This document shows, piece after piece, positions 52,909 to 61,818 of a stretch of DNA of 64,000 bases. Source of the stretch: Solobacterium sp. (GTDB taxonomy: Bacteria; Bacillota_I; Bacilli_A; Erysipelotrichales; Erysipelotrichaceae); NCBI GenBank assembly GCA_017404505.1, contig JAFRCE010000023.1, positions 31,881 to 95,880 of the forward strand, read 5' to 3'. Below the pieces are notes generated by a model. It was not told the DNA's origin. It saw only the letters and a list, made by a program, of their open reading frames with translations, and ran no database searches. A program made the position numbers and the translations under genes. How positions within the stretch are numbered: position 1 is the stretch's first letter; each line of letters begins with the position of its first letter.

Positions 52909-53901
52909 ATGTCAGGTTATATCTCTGAGTTTTTCGGATATCAGGCCAAAGATAATTCAGAAGCTGCTTTAATAGCGGCCGAGCAGAAACGTTGTCCTTT
53001 TTTAGGATCTCAGTGCACGAAGATTCTTTCAAGAGACAGGGCAATCGCAGGTGTTTGCGCGATACAGCAGAAAACGGCTAACTCACCGAGGGTGATTTGC
53101 TGTCCTATCCGTATATATGCAGATGATTATAAAATGCTGTATACCATCTCAAAGAGTGCGTTTGGGAAAGAATTAAACTTGTATGCAGGGCGTGCCGCGG
53201 TGAATAAAGCAAAACAAGAAGGCGGTGCTGTTGCAGTTTTTGGTCATGGTTGGGGCGGAGAACTGAGACTTCCACAAAGAGAAGGAACAGGCTCTTATTT
53301 TGTTGATTGGGTACTTGCTCGGTTAGATGGCACAGGAGAACTTGTAGAGTTCACTGCTATTGAAGTACAGACAATTGATACAACCGGGAATTATCGTGAT
53401 GCACGAGAGGCTCTATTAAATGGGCGACGAATAGAAGCAAGCACTGTGGGACTTAACTGGGAGAACGTATCGAAAAGGATTATTCCTCAGTTGATTTATA
53501 AAGGGCAGGTTCTTCAAAGAGAAGATCTTTGCCGGACTGGATTATATTTCGTGTGTCCACAGCCCGTATATGAGAGAGTGCTTACGCGGTTAGGCGGTCG
53601 GGAAAAGCTTCCTAAGTTTCCTACGCAACCAGCTTCTATCCATTTCGTGTCATATGATTATTTAAGCTCGGATCCTGTTGATGATGGAACAATCGCTCCG
53701 CTCGGGGTTTTGGAAGAGCATTGTACGACGGTATATAAGGTGCAGGAAGCATTCTCCTCACTTAATCTTCCCGAAGGCAATGTTTATAGAGATGCCCTTA
53801 GAAGGTCTTTATATGGAGCAGTGGAATACCAGTTTGAGCCAACAGGCTATCAGATGGTTGCAGAAAAATCGACACCCTATGGGAAGAAGGGCAAAGAATA
53901 A
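52909..53901 (+). CDS. NotI-family type II restriction endonuclease
   Basis: This 330-residue protein shows the NotI layout. An N-terminal iron-binding C-P-F, C-T-K, G-V-C, C-P-I-R set (C29, C36, C50, C64/65) lines up with the four iron cysteines of NotI. The PD-(D/E)xK core has G-G-E-L near 118, F-V-D-W with D133, and I-E-V-Q with E152 and Q154, like E145, D160, E182 and Q184 of NotI. It should make a rare cut in unmodified DNA. It follows the methylase with no gap. Recognition sequence unknown. Confidence 0.85.
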   Translation: MSGYISEFFGYQAKDNSEAALIAAEQKRCPFLGSQCTKILSRDRAIAGVCAIQQKTANSPRVICCPIRIYADDYKMLYTISKSAFGKELNLYAGRAAVNKAKQEGGAVAVFGHGWGGELRLPQREGTGSYFVDWVLARLDGTGELVEFTAIEVQTIDTTGNYRDAREALLNGRRIEASTVGLNWENVSKRIIPQLIYKGQVLQREDLCRTGLYFVCPQPVYERVLTRLGGREKLPKFPTQPASIHFVSYDYLSSDPVDDGTIAPLGVLEEHCTTVYKVQEAFSSLNLPEGNVYRDALRRSLYGAVEYQFEPTGYQMVAEKSTPYGKKGKE

Positions 53902-53930
53902 CCAGACTATAATTAAGGAGAATAAAAAAC

Positions 53931-54620
53931 ATGGCGTCATTTTTGGATGGAGTAGGGAAAGCGATAGGTAAAGCGCAACAAGGCTTAGCTGATGCGGCTC
54001 AAACCATCAATTCTGCGGCTCAAGAAACGAGAGATAACATCACTCGCGAACGACAAGAAAGGGCTGTGCAAAAAGAGGCAGAGCGAGTTAAGGAGCAGGA
54101 ACGAGCGGCTGAAGAAGCGAGAAAGTGTCCTAAATGTGGACAACCATTAAGTGGAATATCCGCGATTTGCCCCTTGTGCGGATATGAAATTAGAAATGCA
54201 CAAACGGCAAGCTCAATAAGCAATCTTACAAAAGAAATCAACAAGCTAAACCAGCGTAGAAATACGGTTAAGGATGCACTTGCATCTAAATTTTCCGGAC
54301 GAAGCGCTAATCCGACAGATGAAAAAATCGCAAGTTTGATTCAGAATTTTGTTGTCCCAAACAGCAAGGAAGACATCTTTGAGTTTATGATTCTTGCCGC
54401 TGGATACATGGATGCAAAGTTCCTTGCCGGAAAGCAGAAGGTCTCTGAAGTGGCCGATGTTGTCATTAAGGCATGGGCAAGCAAGTTTGATCAGACTTTC
54501 CAGAAAGCGAAGTTCTCTTTTGGTCAGGATGCGGATTTCAAGAAAATCCAAGACTTGTATGATCAGAAGATGCAGGAAATTGAAGACGCAAGACATTTCT
54601 CATTATTTAGGAGGAAGTAA
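53931..54620 (+). CDS. zinc-ribbon coiled-coil protein
   Basis: This 229-residue soluble protein starts with a coiled coil rich in alanine, glutamate and glutamine. A zinc ribbon (C-P-K-C-G ... C-P-L-C-G near residues 64-84) follows, then a helical C-terminal domain. I do not recognise a named family. Its plan recalls YdjG-type partners of SPFH proteins. It lies 29 nt after the NotI-like gene and 2 nt before the SPFH gene, with its own AAGGAG. Confidence 0.6.
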   Translation: MASFLDGVGKAIGKAQQGLADAAQTINSAAQETRDNITRERQERAVQKEAERVKEQERAAEEARKCPKCGQPLSGISAICPLCGYEIRNAQTASSISNLTKEINKLNQRRNTVKDALASKFSGRSANPTDEKIASLIQNFVVPNSKEDIFEFMILAAGYMDAKFLAGKQKVSEVADVVIKAWASKFDQTFQKAKFSFGQDADFKKIQDLYDQKMQEIEDARHFSLFRRK

Positions 54621-54622
54621 GC

Positions 54623-55801
54623 ATGGCATTGTTTCAGAAAAATGACGGTGGCATCATGGATGTGATCCGCTGTGATGAGACGGATTATTTGATTTGGAAA
54701 TGGCATCCGCAAGGTTCCTCCGCAGGAATTAGTCAGAGGGCTAATTCTATTAGATGGGGTTCGTCTCTTCGAGTACGGGATGGTTCTGTTGCGGTTTTTG
54801 TTTACCCGCAAGCGGATGGGACAATGGAAGATTTCATCGAAGGCCCTTATGATGAGATCATCAAGACGGAAAACTTTCCCGTGTTGGCAAGCCTCATTGG
54901 AAAACTCTATAACGGTGCATCTCCATTTCAAGCAGAAGTTTATTTTATAAATCTCGCGAATCTAATTCAAATCAAGTTTGGCGTCCCTTACTTTGATGTC
55001 TTTGATCCGAGATTTCTGGATTTTGGAGTGCCTACGGCCGTACGCGGGTCGATTAATTTCAGAATAGCGGACTATCGCGAATTTATAAAACTGCATAGAC
55101 TTGATAACTTTGACATGGCGCAGTTCCAGTCGCAGGTAAAGGATGCGATTATTCGACATGTAAAGAGTATCGTTTCCAATGCGCCAAGTAAAAGCGGTAT
55201 CCCTGTCGTACAGATGGAACGTCAGATTTCAGAAATCAATGCTCTTGTAGAAACCGAGATCGGAACTGCTCTTAGGGAAGACTTTGGAGTGTCTATAACC
55301 CGTGTTGATATCTCTGATATAGAACTTGATAAGAATAGCGCCGGCTATAAGAAGCTTCAGGCATTGACTCAGAACAAAGCCGCAGTTTTTGCAAATGCCG
55401 CGGCTAATATCGTAGACACGATGGGCACTCATCGCATCGGCGCAAAGCGTATAAGTCAGACTGTAAAGGAAGAAGGAAAGCCTGTTGAGAAAGCAATCGA
55501 CATCGGCGCTATGGGCAAAAAGGTTTCATCTGCCTTCAGTGGTGCGCTAAGCGGATTAAAAAACAAAAAGGCGACTCCACCTCCGCTCCCCATTTCACAG
55601 TATTCTGTGGCAGTAGACGGAAAGCAAACAGGTCCATTTGATATGAGCGCCCTGATCCAGATGTTCAGAGACGGCGCTCTTACAAAGGAAAGCCTTGTAT
55701 GGAAAGAAGGAATGAAAAACTGGGAGAAAGCAGGATCGGTTAAAGAGTTGTCCTCAATATTTGAAGAGGATCTCTCCCAGCCGCCTGCAATTCCTGAATA
55801 A
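54623..55801 (+). CDS. SPFH/Band 7 protein with C-terminal GYF_2 domain (YdjI-like)
   Basis: This 392-residue protein has an SPFH region (about 30-260) of the virion-core/YdjI type, with G-S-I-N-F-R-I, I-G-T-A-L-R-E-D-F-G-V and an I-T-R-V-D-I-S strand. A glycine-rich hinge follows, then a GYF_2 domain near 325-380 (Y-x-V-A-V-D-G-K-Q-T-G-P-F). It lacks a membrane helix and would form a membrane-associated scaffold. It closes the five-gene cargo unit and ends at a terminator. Confidence 0.75.
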   Translation: MALFQKNDGGIMDVIRCDETDYLIWKWHPQGSSAGISQRANSIRWGSSLRVRDGSVAVFVYPQADGTMEDFIEGPYDEIIKTENFPVLASLIGKLYNGASPFQAEVYFINLANLIQIKFGVPYFDVFDPRFLDFGVPTAVRGSINFRIADYREFIKLHRLDNFDMAQFQSQVKDAIIRHVKSIVSNAPSKSGIPVVQMERQISEINALVETEIGTALREDFGVSITRVDISDIELDKNSAGYKKLQALTQNKAAVFANAAANIVDTMGTHRIGAKRISQTVKEEGKPVEKAIDIGAMGKKVSSAFSGALSGLKNKKATPPPLPISQYSVAVDGKQTGPFDMSALIQMFRDGALTKESLVWKEGMKNWEKAGSVKELSSIFEEDLSQPPAIPE

Positions 55802-55837
55802 AGAATGCTGTTTTGTAATACATAATGAGCAAACCAA

Positions 55838-55875
55838 AGGTCCTCAACCGTGAAAAAGTTGAGGGCTTTTGTTTT
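55838..55875 (+). terminator. terminator of the restriction-modification cargo unit
   Basis: CCTCAAC pairs with GTTGAGG and is followed by GCTTTTGTTTT. Confidence 0.75.
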
Positions 55876-55884
55876 GCCCATTGA

Positions 55885-55910
55885 ACAGGATCGACCGCGC
55901 ACGATCCTGT
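55885..55910. repeat. perfect inverted repeat near the cargo boundary
   Basis: ACAGGATCG and CGATCCTGT enclose an 8-nt loop. It lies between the cargo terminator and the mobilization region. It could be a protein-binding site or a remnant of the cargo border. From 55876 to 56353 I see no convincing gene, only this repeat and the oriT-like area. Confidence 0.5.
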
Positions 55911-56231
55911 GAAAACCGAATATGACGAAAGCCAAGGCCGCCGCCCTGGCTGAGTCAGATGAGGAAGCCGTTGATGGTTTTGCTCCGCCGCTCTCTTGCG
56001 GATGGCAGCGAAACACTCAGCGGCTATTTTTGTGGGAGCGTCCGGTGAACGCTTCCGCAAAAACCGGGAGAAATGAAACGAGCCGCGGGGCAAACGGCGA
56101 GTGTCAGTTCTGCCGGAAGCTGGGGTCAAGGGGAACGCAGTTCCTTTTGGCGGAGTTAAGGGGCGGCAGTCCCTTATCTGGGTGCTGGGGCGAAGCGTCC
56201 GGCGCAGGTCGAGGGCAAGGCCCCGCCCAGT

Positions 56232-56254
56232 TAAGTGTTGGGAACCGACACTTA
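56232..56254. other. candidate oriT hairpin of the MobV relaxase
   Basis: TAAGTGTTGG pairs with CCGACACTTA (one G-T pair) around GAA, 100 nt before the relaxase gene. MobV origins such as pMV158 have an inverted repeat with AGTGTG/TT at the nick. A second short hairpin GGAAC/GTTCC lies about 90 nt upstream. The nick site is inference. Confidence 0.5.
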
Positions 56255-56353
56255 GTACTGGGTATTACCTGCCGAAAAAGATCCCGGTTTTTCAAGTTTT
56301 ATGAGGCAGGGGTAAAGCATGATTTTCCAAAAATGAAGAAAGGACAATTACCG

Positions 56354-57607
56354 ATGAAACTAACAAGACACAATGGCCGTGCTGGCAAACATGGCACTTA
56401 CAACCCGAAGCACAATGACCGCCGCTTCGATATCGCCAACAGCGAGCATATCGACCAGGAGCGTTCCAAGCAGAATGTGTACTGGGACTGCTACCAGGGA
56501 TTGCGCTTTCCGACGGATCAGGAAGACGCGGACCGGATCATTTATTCTTTTGAGCAGATCGAGAAAGCTTTCTATGCTGACCGTTACGATGATTTCTGTG
56601 AAGGCCAGCATGAGCGAAACAGGAAGACCGGACACACTGCCAGGGATCGAACGACTTCAGATCTGTGGGCGGACAAAAGGACCTGCCCGGAAGAAACGGT
56701 TATCCAGATCGGGACGATGGAACAATATGCCCCGCCGGAGATTTTGGTGCAAGTCGCGACAGAGTTCTTCGAGGAATTTGATCGCCGCTTCGGGAAGCAC
56801 ATCCACATCTTAGACTGGGCACTGCACATGGACGAGGCCACACCGCACATCCAGGAGCGTCATGTCTTCGATTGTGAAAACCAGTACGGCGAGGTTGCAC
56901 CACAACAGGAAAAAGCATTGGAAGCCCTGGGCTTCGATCTCCCGAACCCTGACAAGAAACCGAGCAAGCTGAACAGCAGGAAGATCACTTTCGATGCTGC
57001 CTGCCGAGTGATGCTTTTCGATATCTGTGAAAGGCACGGACTGCACCTTGACCGCGAACCGGAGTACGGCGGAAGGACCTATCTTGAAAAGCAGGATTAT
57101 ATCCTTATGCGGCAAAAGGAAAAGATGGCCGAGCAGGCCGAAACGATCTCCGAACAGGAGTCAAGACTTGATACTTTGACGATCCGCATTGAAGATACCG
57201 AGAAGTTCATCGACGAAGTTTCCGAGATCGCCTATGAGACCGCCGTCGATGTCGTGACGGAGAAGGTGATCGAGGAAACCCATAACGCTGATTTTGACGA
57301 GATCGAAAAAGTGAAAAAGAGTCTGACTTCAGAAAAGGCCAAGACTACTCCACAGCAGAAAAGCATTATCGGCCAGACGCTGGATATCCTGATGAAGAGG
57401 TTCCGGGGGCTGACGGATCACATCACCGAGAGGCTGTCTGCGATCTTCGGGGATCCGGTCCAAAAGAAGATACTCCAGGAACCGATCCGGGAATCTATCC
57501 GTGACCGTCTTTCCAGAAACCAGCGGAGAGCCGACGAGGCGAACGCGACGAGACGCGCCGGACAGGACCAGCCGCCGAAGAAAAAACAACAGAATATAGA
57601 ACTTTGA
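56354..57607 (+). CDS. MobV-family (Mob_Pre) relaxase
   Basis: This 417-residue protein has the N-terminal R-H-N-G-R and N-x-x-R-x-x region and the MobV histidine motif H-M-D-E-A-T-P-H-I-Q near residue 157, in which the last of the usual H-x-D-E-x2-P-H-x-H residues is glutamine. A long coiled coil (about 255-300) and a basic C-terminal tail follow. It should nick oriT and pilot the DNA of the element through a helper transfer system. The start at 56354 is chosen since longer frames run through the oriT-like region. Confidence 0.85.
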   Translation: MKLTRHNGRAGKHGTYNPKHNDRRFDIANSEHIDQERSKQNVYWDCYQGLRFPTDQEDADRIIYSFEQIEKAFYADRYDDFCEGQHERNRKTGHTARDRTTSDLWADKRTCPEETVIQIGTMEQYAPPEILVQVATEFFEEFDRRFGKHIHILDWALHMDEATPHIQERHVFDCENQYGEVAPQQEKALEALGFDLPNPDKKPSKLNSRKITFDAACRVMLFDICERHGLHLDREPEYGGRTYLEKQDYILMRQKEKMAEQAETISEQESRLDTLTIRIEDTEKFIDEVSEIAYETAVDVVTEKVIEETHNADFDEIEKVKKSLTSEKAKTTPQQKSIIGQTLDILMKRFRGLTDHITERLSAIFGDPVQKKILQEPIRESIRDRLSRNQRRADEANATRRAGQDQPPKKKQQNIEL

Positions 57608-57685
57608 TAAGCGTCTGTTTTCACTCAGAACTACCGATGAAGATAGGCGCTTTTTTCATTTCCGAATTGAAAGAAGGTGATACTT

Positions 57686-58423
57686 TTGGGCATCTATTCT
57701 CAGGTCAAAGAGCAGGTCAGCACCCGCGCCGTGGCCGAGCATTACGGGTACAAGGTCAGCCGGAACGGCATGATGAAGTGCCCGTTCCATCCGGACAAAA
57801 CGCCGAGCATGAAGGTCGATCAGAATTTCATCTGCTTCGGATGCCATGAGAAAGGTGACGTGATCGACTTCGCCGCGAAGCTGTTTGGCCTGCCGTCATA
57901 TGAAGCTGCCGGGAAGCTTGTGGCCGAAATGGGGCTGACGGTGACTGCGGAAAACGCTCCGAAAGCTCCGCCTGGCTCCCGTCGGAAAGCCAAGCGTCAG
58001 CGTTTGGAGCAAAAGCAGTTCGACAAGGCAGTGGACCGCACTTGCTCCGTCTACTGCGACTATTTCTATCTTTTGAACGAGTGGGCCGAGGTTCACGCGC
58101 CGCGCTCCCCGACAGAGGATTTCCATCCCCTGTTCGTCGAGGCGATGCACAAAAGGGACTATGTGGAGTACCTTCTGGACCTCCTGCTTTACGGTTCAAA
58201 GGAAGACAAGGCATTCGTCCTGATCGACAAGGGAAAGGAGGTAAACGATCTTGAAAGACGAATCAGAGAGATTAAGTCCGGCGACGGAGAACGCGCTTCG
58301 TGCGGCGACAGCTTCCCTACAGCCGGACATGACGACGGAAGACGTGAGGGATCTTCTGGAAACGACGGAGAAAGGCCAGGTCAGGAACCTTGTCACAAAC
58401 GCCGAAACGATCCTGTCCTATGA
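57686..58423 (+). CDS. CHC2 zinc-finger primase-like protein
   Basis: This 245-residue protein has a CHC2 zinc finger near residues 30-55 (C-P-F-H-P-D-K-T-P-S ... F-I-C-F-G-C-H-E-K-G-D) as in DnaG, but lacks a TOPRIM catalytic core, so it may load or recognise DNA rather than polymerise. The TTG at 57686 follows AAGAAGG. It overlaps the helicase gene by 173 nt, where the two use different frames. Confidence 0.75.
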   Translation: MGIYSQVKEQVSTRAVAEHYGYKVSRNGMMKCPFHPDKTPSMKVDQNFICFGCHEKGDVIDFAAKLFGLPSYEAAGKLVAEMGLTVTAENAPKAPPGSRRKAKRQRLEQKQFDKAVDRTCSVYCDYFYLLNEWAEVHAPRSPTEDFHPLFVEAMHKRDYVEYLLDLLLYGSKEDKAFVLIDKGKEVNDLERRIREIKSGDGERASCGDSFPTAGHDDGRREGSSGNDGERPGQEPCHKRRNDPVL

Positions 58424-59666
58424 CCCGTTACTTCGCGGGGCGATCCGCTACAACGAGCTGACACAGAGGGTCGATGTAGTGAAGCCCCTCGGATGGGAAC
58501 GGGGAAGCTCCGGCCTGGACGACAACGACGTGAACAACATCCATCTGTACTGTGAAAGGACCTACGGAATCACTTCCCAGAAGCTGATCGAAGAGGCGGT
58601 CCACATCGTAGCGAACAGGAACAGGTTCCATCCGGTCCGCGACTTCCTGAACAGCCTTGAGTGGGACGGCCAGCCGCGAGTCCGCTACGCCCTCCGTCAC
58701 TTCCTTGGGGCCGATGACAGCGACTACACCTATGAGGTCCTCAAGTTTTTCATGCTTGGGGCTATCTCAAGGGTGTTTAAGCCGGGGATCAAGTTCGACT
58801 ATATCATCTGTGTGGTCGGTGACCAGGGAGCCGGGAAATCAACTTTTTTCAGGCTTCTCGCGGTCGATGACGACTGGTTCACGGATGACCTGAAGGATCT
58901 GGAAAGCGGCAAGGTCTATGAGAAACTCCAAGGCCATTGGATCATCGAGATGTCGGAGATGCTGGCGACTAACAACGCCAGGAGCAATGAGGCTATCAAG
59001 AGCTTCCTCTCCCGCCAGAAGGAGATCTACCGAACGCCGTATGAGCGATACCCGAAGGACAGGCCGAGGCAGTGCGTGTTTGCCGGGACGACCAACAAGA
59101 TCAGCTTCCTGCCGAGCGACAGGACCGGGAACCGCAGGTTCCTGCCGATAGCCTGCCAGGAAAGCGAGGCCGAGGTGTTCATCCTGGACGATGAGAAAGC
59201 ATCGAGGGGGTATATCCGGCAGATGTGGGCCGAAGTCATGGAGATCTGGCGCTCCGGCAAGGTGAGGCTGAAACTCTCCCCTGAGATCGAAGCCGAGGTC
59301 CGGCAGCGTCAGAGGCAGTTCATGCAGGAAGACGTGGACTCCGGGCTGATCCTTGCATTCATGCAGGAATACTCCGGCGATATGGTCTGCTCCAAGCAAC
59401 TGTTCAGGGAAGCACTGCACAATGAGTTCGCCCAGCCGCAGAGGTGGCAGACGAACGAGATCAACGACATCGTGAACCAGCTCATCCGCGACGGGACACT
59501 GACCGGATGGCGCTACTTTGACAGCCCGCGCCGCTTTACCGGGACGGATTACGGCACCCAGAAGGGCTGGGAAAAAGTGACGGAAACTGGTCCGGATCGC
59601 AACAAAGTGGTGTCAACGAATGATGGCTTCCGCCAGATGGGCATGGACGAATACACCCCGTTCTGA
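58251..59666 (+). CDS. VirE/VapE-type D5-like helicase
   Basis: This 471-residue protein starts at TTG after AAAGGAGG, with Walker A G-D-Q-G-A-G-K-S-T near residue 190 and Walker B W-I-I-E-M-S-E, then an R-T-P-Y-E-R-Y arginine segment. It matches the virulence-associated E group of superfamily 3-like helicases found in mobile elements. With the CHC2 protein and the downstream iterons it probably starts replication of the excised element. Confidence 0.85.
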   Translation: MKDESERLSPATENALRAATASLQPDMTTEDVRDLLETTEKGQVRNLVTNAETILSYDPLLRGAIRYNELTQRVDVVKPLGWERGSSGLDDNDVNNIHLYCERTYGITSQKLIEEAVHIVANRNRFHPVRDFLNSLEWDGQPRVRYALRHFLGADDSDYTYEVLKFFMLGAISRVFKPGIKFDYIICVVGDQGAGKSTFFRLLAVDDDWFTDDLKDLESGKVYEKLQGHWIIEMSEMLATNNARSNEAIKSFLSRQKEIYRTPYERYPKDRPRQCVFAGTTNKISFLPSDRTGNRRFLPIACQESEAEVFILDDEKASRGYIRQMWAEVMEIWRSGKVRLKLSPEIEAEVRQRQRQFMQEDVDSGLILAFMQEYSGDMVCSKQLFREALHNEFAQPQRWQTNEINDIVNQLIRDGTLTGWRYFDSPRRFTGTDYGTQKGWEKVTETGPDRNKVVSTNDGFRQMGMDEYTPF

Positions 59667-59871
59667 TTTTTAACACTCCGTTGACACGTTCGTTGACGGT
59701 TCGTTGACAGGAAAAAGCGGTACCGACAGGCCGGAAAGCCTTGATTTTCCTTATGATCCGCACTCAATGTCAACGAAAAACGCCAACGAGGGATAAAAAA
59801 GTATTTTGAGTAAGGAAGGGCATACCAACGCCCGGAAAAGTGTTTAGGGCTTCGTTGACAAGTTCGTTGAC
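59611..59871. repeat. iteron-like repeats TTCGTTGAC (candidate replication origin)
   Basis: Direct copies occur at 59680 (short), 59689, 59700, 59851 and 59863, with an 11-12 bp period within each cluster. Inverted copies occur at 59612, 59769 and 59782 (last one imperfect). They sit after the helicase gene in an otherwise gene-free AT-rich gap, as expected for an iteron origin. Confidence 0.65.
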
Positions 59872-59906
59872 AAGCCCCAATTCATCAAAGAAAGGATCTT
59901 AATATC

Positions 59907-60266
59907 ATGAAGAGAATGAATCTTGAGTATGGCGACGCTATGATGATCTACTGCATCGGCTCCGTGAACCGTGAGGACACCATTGAGCGGTTCACCCGCA
60001 TCATCCCCCATGTAGGCAACGACGAGGTCCGCGACCAGATGTTTGTCCTGCGGGAAAAGATCAGCGAACGTATGGACGACGAGGACTGGGAGATCTTCTT
60101 CCCCAAGGTCCTCCGCAATATGGCTGTCTATCTGGACCACGACAGGGAAAACTTCCTGAAGTGCCTGAACGAGATGAGGGCCGAGCTGAAGGCTGAGATG
60201 GAGCAGGCTGACCTGCTGGAAAGCATGGGGCTGAAATATGGATGCAGAGAAGACGACGAAGACTAA
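59907..60266 (+). CDS. hypothetical element-encoded protein
   Basis: This 119-residue acidic helical protein has no signal or membrane helix. I do not recognise a family. It starts after AAAGGATC, follows the iteron region, and overlaps tnpW by 29 nt. Its position between the origin-like repeats and tnpW suggests a role in element maintenance, not more. Confidence 0.55.
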   Translation: MKRMNLEYGDAMMIYCIGSVNREDTIERFTRIIPHVGNDEVRDQMFVLREKISERMDDEDWEIFFPKVLRNMAVYLDHDRENFLKCLNEMRAELKAEMEQADLLESMGLKYGCREDDED

Positions 60267-60435
60267 TGAAACTGAGGGGACTCCGGCCACTGTGCCGGAG
60301 TCTTCCGGCCTGGTCATGAAGAGCGGCGGGACAACCTTTGTCATCGGCCTGCATTTCAGCGAAACCAGCAAGGACACGCTGGAAGACAAGGTGAAGAAGC
60401 TCATCAAGAAGGACGTGGAGAGCGGTAATTTCTGA
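60238..60435 (+). CDS. tnpW: TnpW-like transposon-encoded protein
   Basis: This 65-residue protein has the segment T-T-F-V-I-G-L-H-F-S-E-T-S-K-D-T-L-E-D-K-V-K-K-L, close to TnpW of Tn4451-family elements, preceded by a flexible acidic N-terminus. The function is unknown. It is the last gene before the right end of the element, about 50 nt away, as TnpW usually is. Confidence 0.75.
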   Translation: MDAEKTTKTNETEGTPATVPESSGLVMKSGGTTFVIGLHFSETSKDTLEDKVKKLIKKDVESGNF

Positions 60436-60492
60436 TGTAAAACCGCAATCCGCGCCCTTCATCGGGCTTTGCCCTAAAAAACAGTTGACAAA

Positions 60493-61791
60493 GCCCAGGT
60501 ACTGATCGAATGCGGAAACGCCCTGAAGCGTGGTGCTCCCGTGCTGGATGAGAAAGGAAATCCGGTTAAGGATAAACATGGGAAACCTGTATATGAGCCG
60601 TATGTGATCAAGGTGTTCAACACGATCAATTTCAAAAAGTCGATGCACTATAACCCGTTTTCCTATATCCATTCCGAGAAAGATATCCTGAAGCTCGTGA
60701 CTGCACTGATTGCCAATACCAAAGGTGACGGAAAAGCCGGTGATGAATTCTGGACCAAAGCGGAAACACTGCTTTACACAGCACTGATCGGCTACATCCA
60801 TTACGAAGCTCCGGAGAATGAACAGAACTTCGCGACGCTGCTGGAAATGCTGAACAGCATGGATGTCCGTGAAGATGATGAAGATTATCAGAATCCGGTG
60901 GATCTGATGTTTGAAGCACTGAAGAAAAAGAATCCGAATCACTTCGCGGTCAGGCAATTTATTAAGTTCAAAATGGCTGCCGGCAAGACACTTAAGTCGA
61001 TACTTGTGAGCTGCGGCGCACGCCTTGCGCCGTTTGATATCCAGGAGGTCCGGGACATTACGATGTATGACGAACTTGAGCTGGACAAGCTTGGAGATCG
61101 GAAGACGGCGCTGTTCCTGATTATGTCGGATACGGATGCCACATTCAATTTCCTGATCTCCATGGTTTATACGCAACTGTTCAATCTGCTCTGTGAGAAA
61201 GCGGATGATGTGTATAATGGCAGGCTGCCGGTGCATGTTCGCTGCCTAATCGATGAGTGCGCGAATATTGGCCAGATCCCGAATCTGGAGAAGCTGATTG
61301 CCACAATCCGAAGCCGTGAGATCTCTGCCTGTCTGGTATTGCAGGCAAAGTCACAGCTGAAAGCCATCTATAAAGACAATTCAGATACGATCATCGGCAA
61401 CTGTGATGCCCAGATCTTCCTGGGTGGCAGCGAACCGACAACACTGAAGGATCTGAACCAGTCGCTCGGCAAAGAAACGATCGATACCTTCAATACCGGT
61501 GAAAGCAGGGGCAGAGAACAGAGTCATTCCCTGAATTATCAAAAGTTAGGTCATGATCTCTTATCCGTTGATGAACTTGCGGTGCTGGACGGCAGTAAAT
61601 GCATTCTGCAGCTGCGCGGTGTCAGACCGTTCCTGTCAGACAAATACGATCTCACCAAACATCCAAACTACTATCTGACTTCGGATGCGGACAAAAAGAA
61701 TGCATTCGATATCGAAAAGTTCCTGCACCACAGACTGAAGCTGAAAGCAGATGACCAGTACACGGTCGTGAAGCCGGATGAAGTGGAGTAA
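60493..61791 (+). pseudogene. virD4/pcfC coupling protein gene, 3' fragment
   Basis: It resumes with A-Q-V-L-I-E-C-G-N-A directly after the inserted element and encodes the rest of the coupling protein: N-T-I-N-F-K-K-S-M-H-Y-N-P-F, Walker B D-E-C-A-N-I-G-Q-I-P near the middle, and L-Q-A-K-S-Q-L. A GTG at 60541 might permit a fragment to be made, but without Walker A it cannot be a working ATPase. Precise excision of the element would rebuild the gene. Confidence 0.9.
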
Positions 61792-61818
61792 AAGAAAAGG
61801 CTCTGATATTCAGGGCCT
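61791..61818 (-). terminator. terminator of the tetR gene
   Basis: On the minus strand AGGCCCTG/CAGAGCCT is followed by TTTTCTTTT. It overlaps the tetR stop. Confidence 0.6.

Larger units (their letters stand above)
47490..60492. mobile_element. 13-kb Tn4451-like mobilizable element inserted in virD4
   Basis: Left and right edges share the 4-bp sequence CAAA (47490-47493 and 60489-60492). Joining the flanks there restores D-P-K-A-Q-V-L-I-E-C-G in frame across the coupling-protein gene. Inside are a large serine recombinase, TnpV, a MobV relaxase, primase and helicase genes, iteron-like repeats and TnpW, which is the Tn4451/TnpX gene set, plus a restriction-modification cargo. About 12,999 bp are inserted. 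Confidence 0.88.

Noticed and set aside
59681..59871. TTGAC repeats read as several -35 promoter boxes
   Set aside because: The regular 11-12 bp period, the presence of inverted copies and the lack of -10 boxes at matching distance favour iterons.
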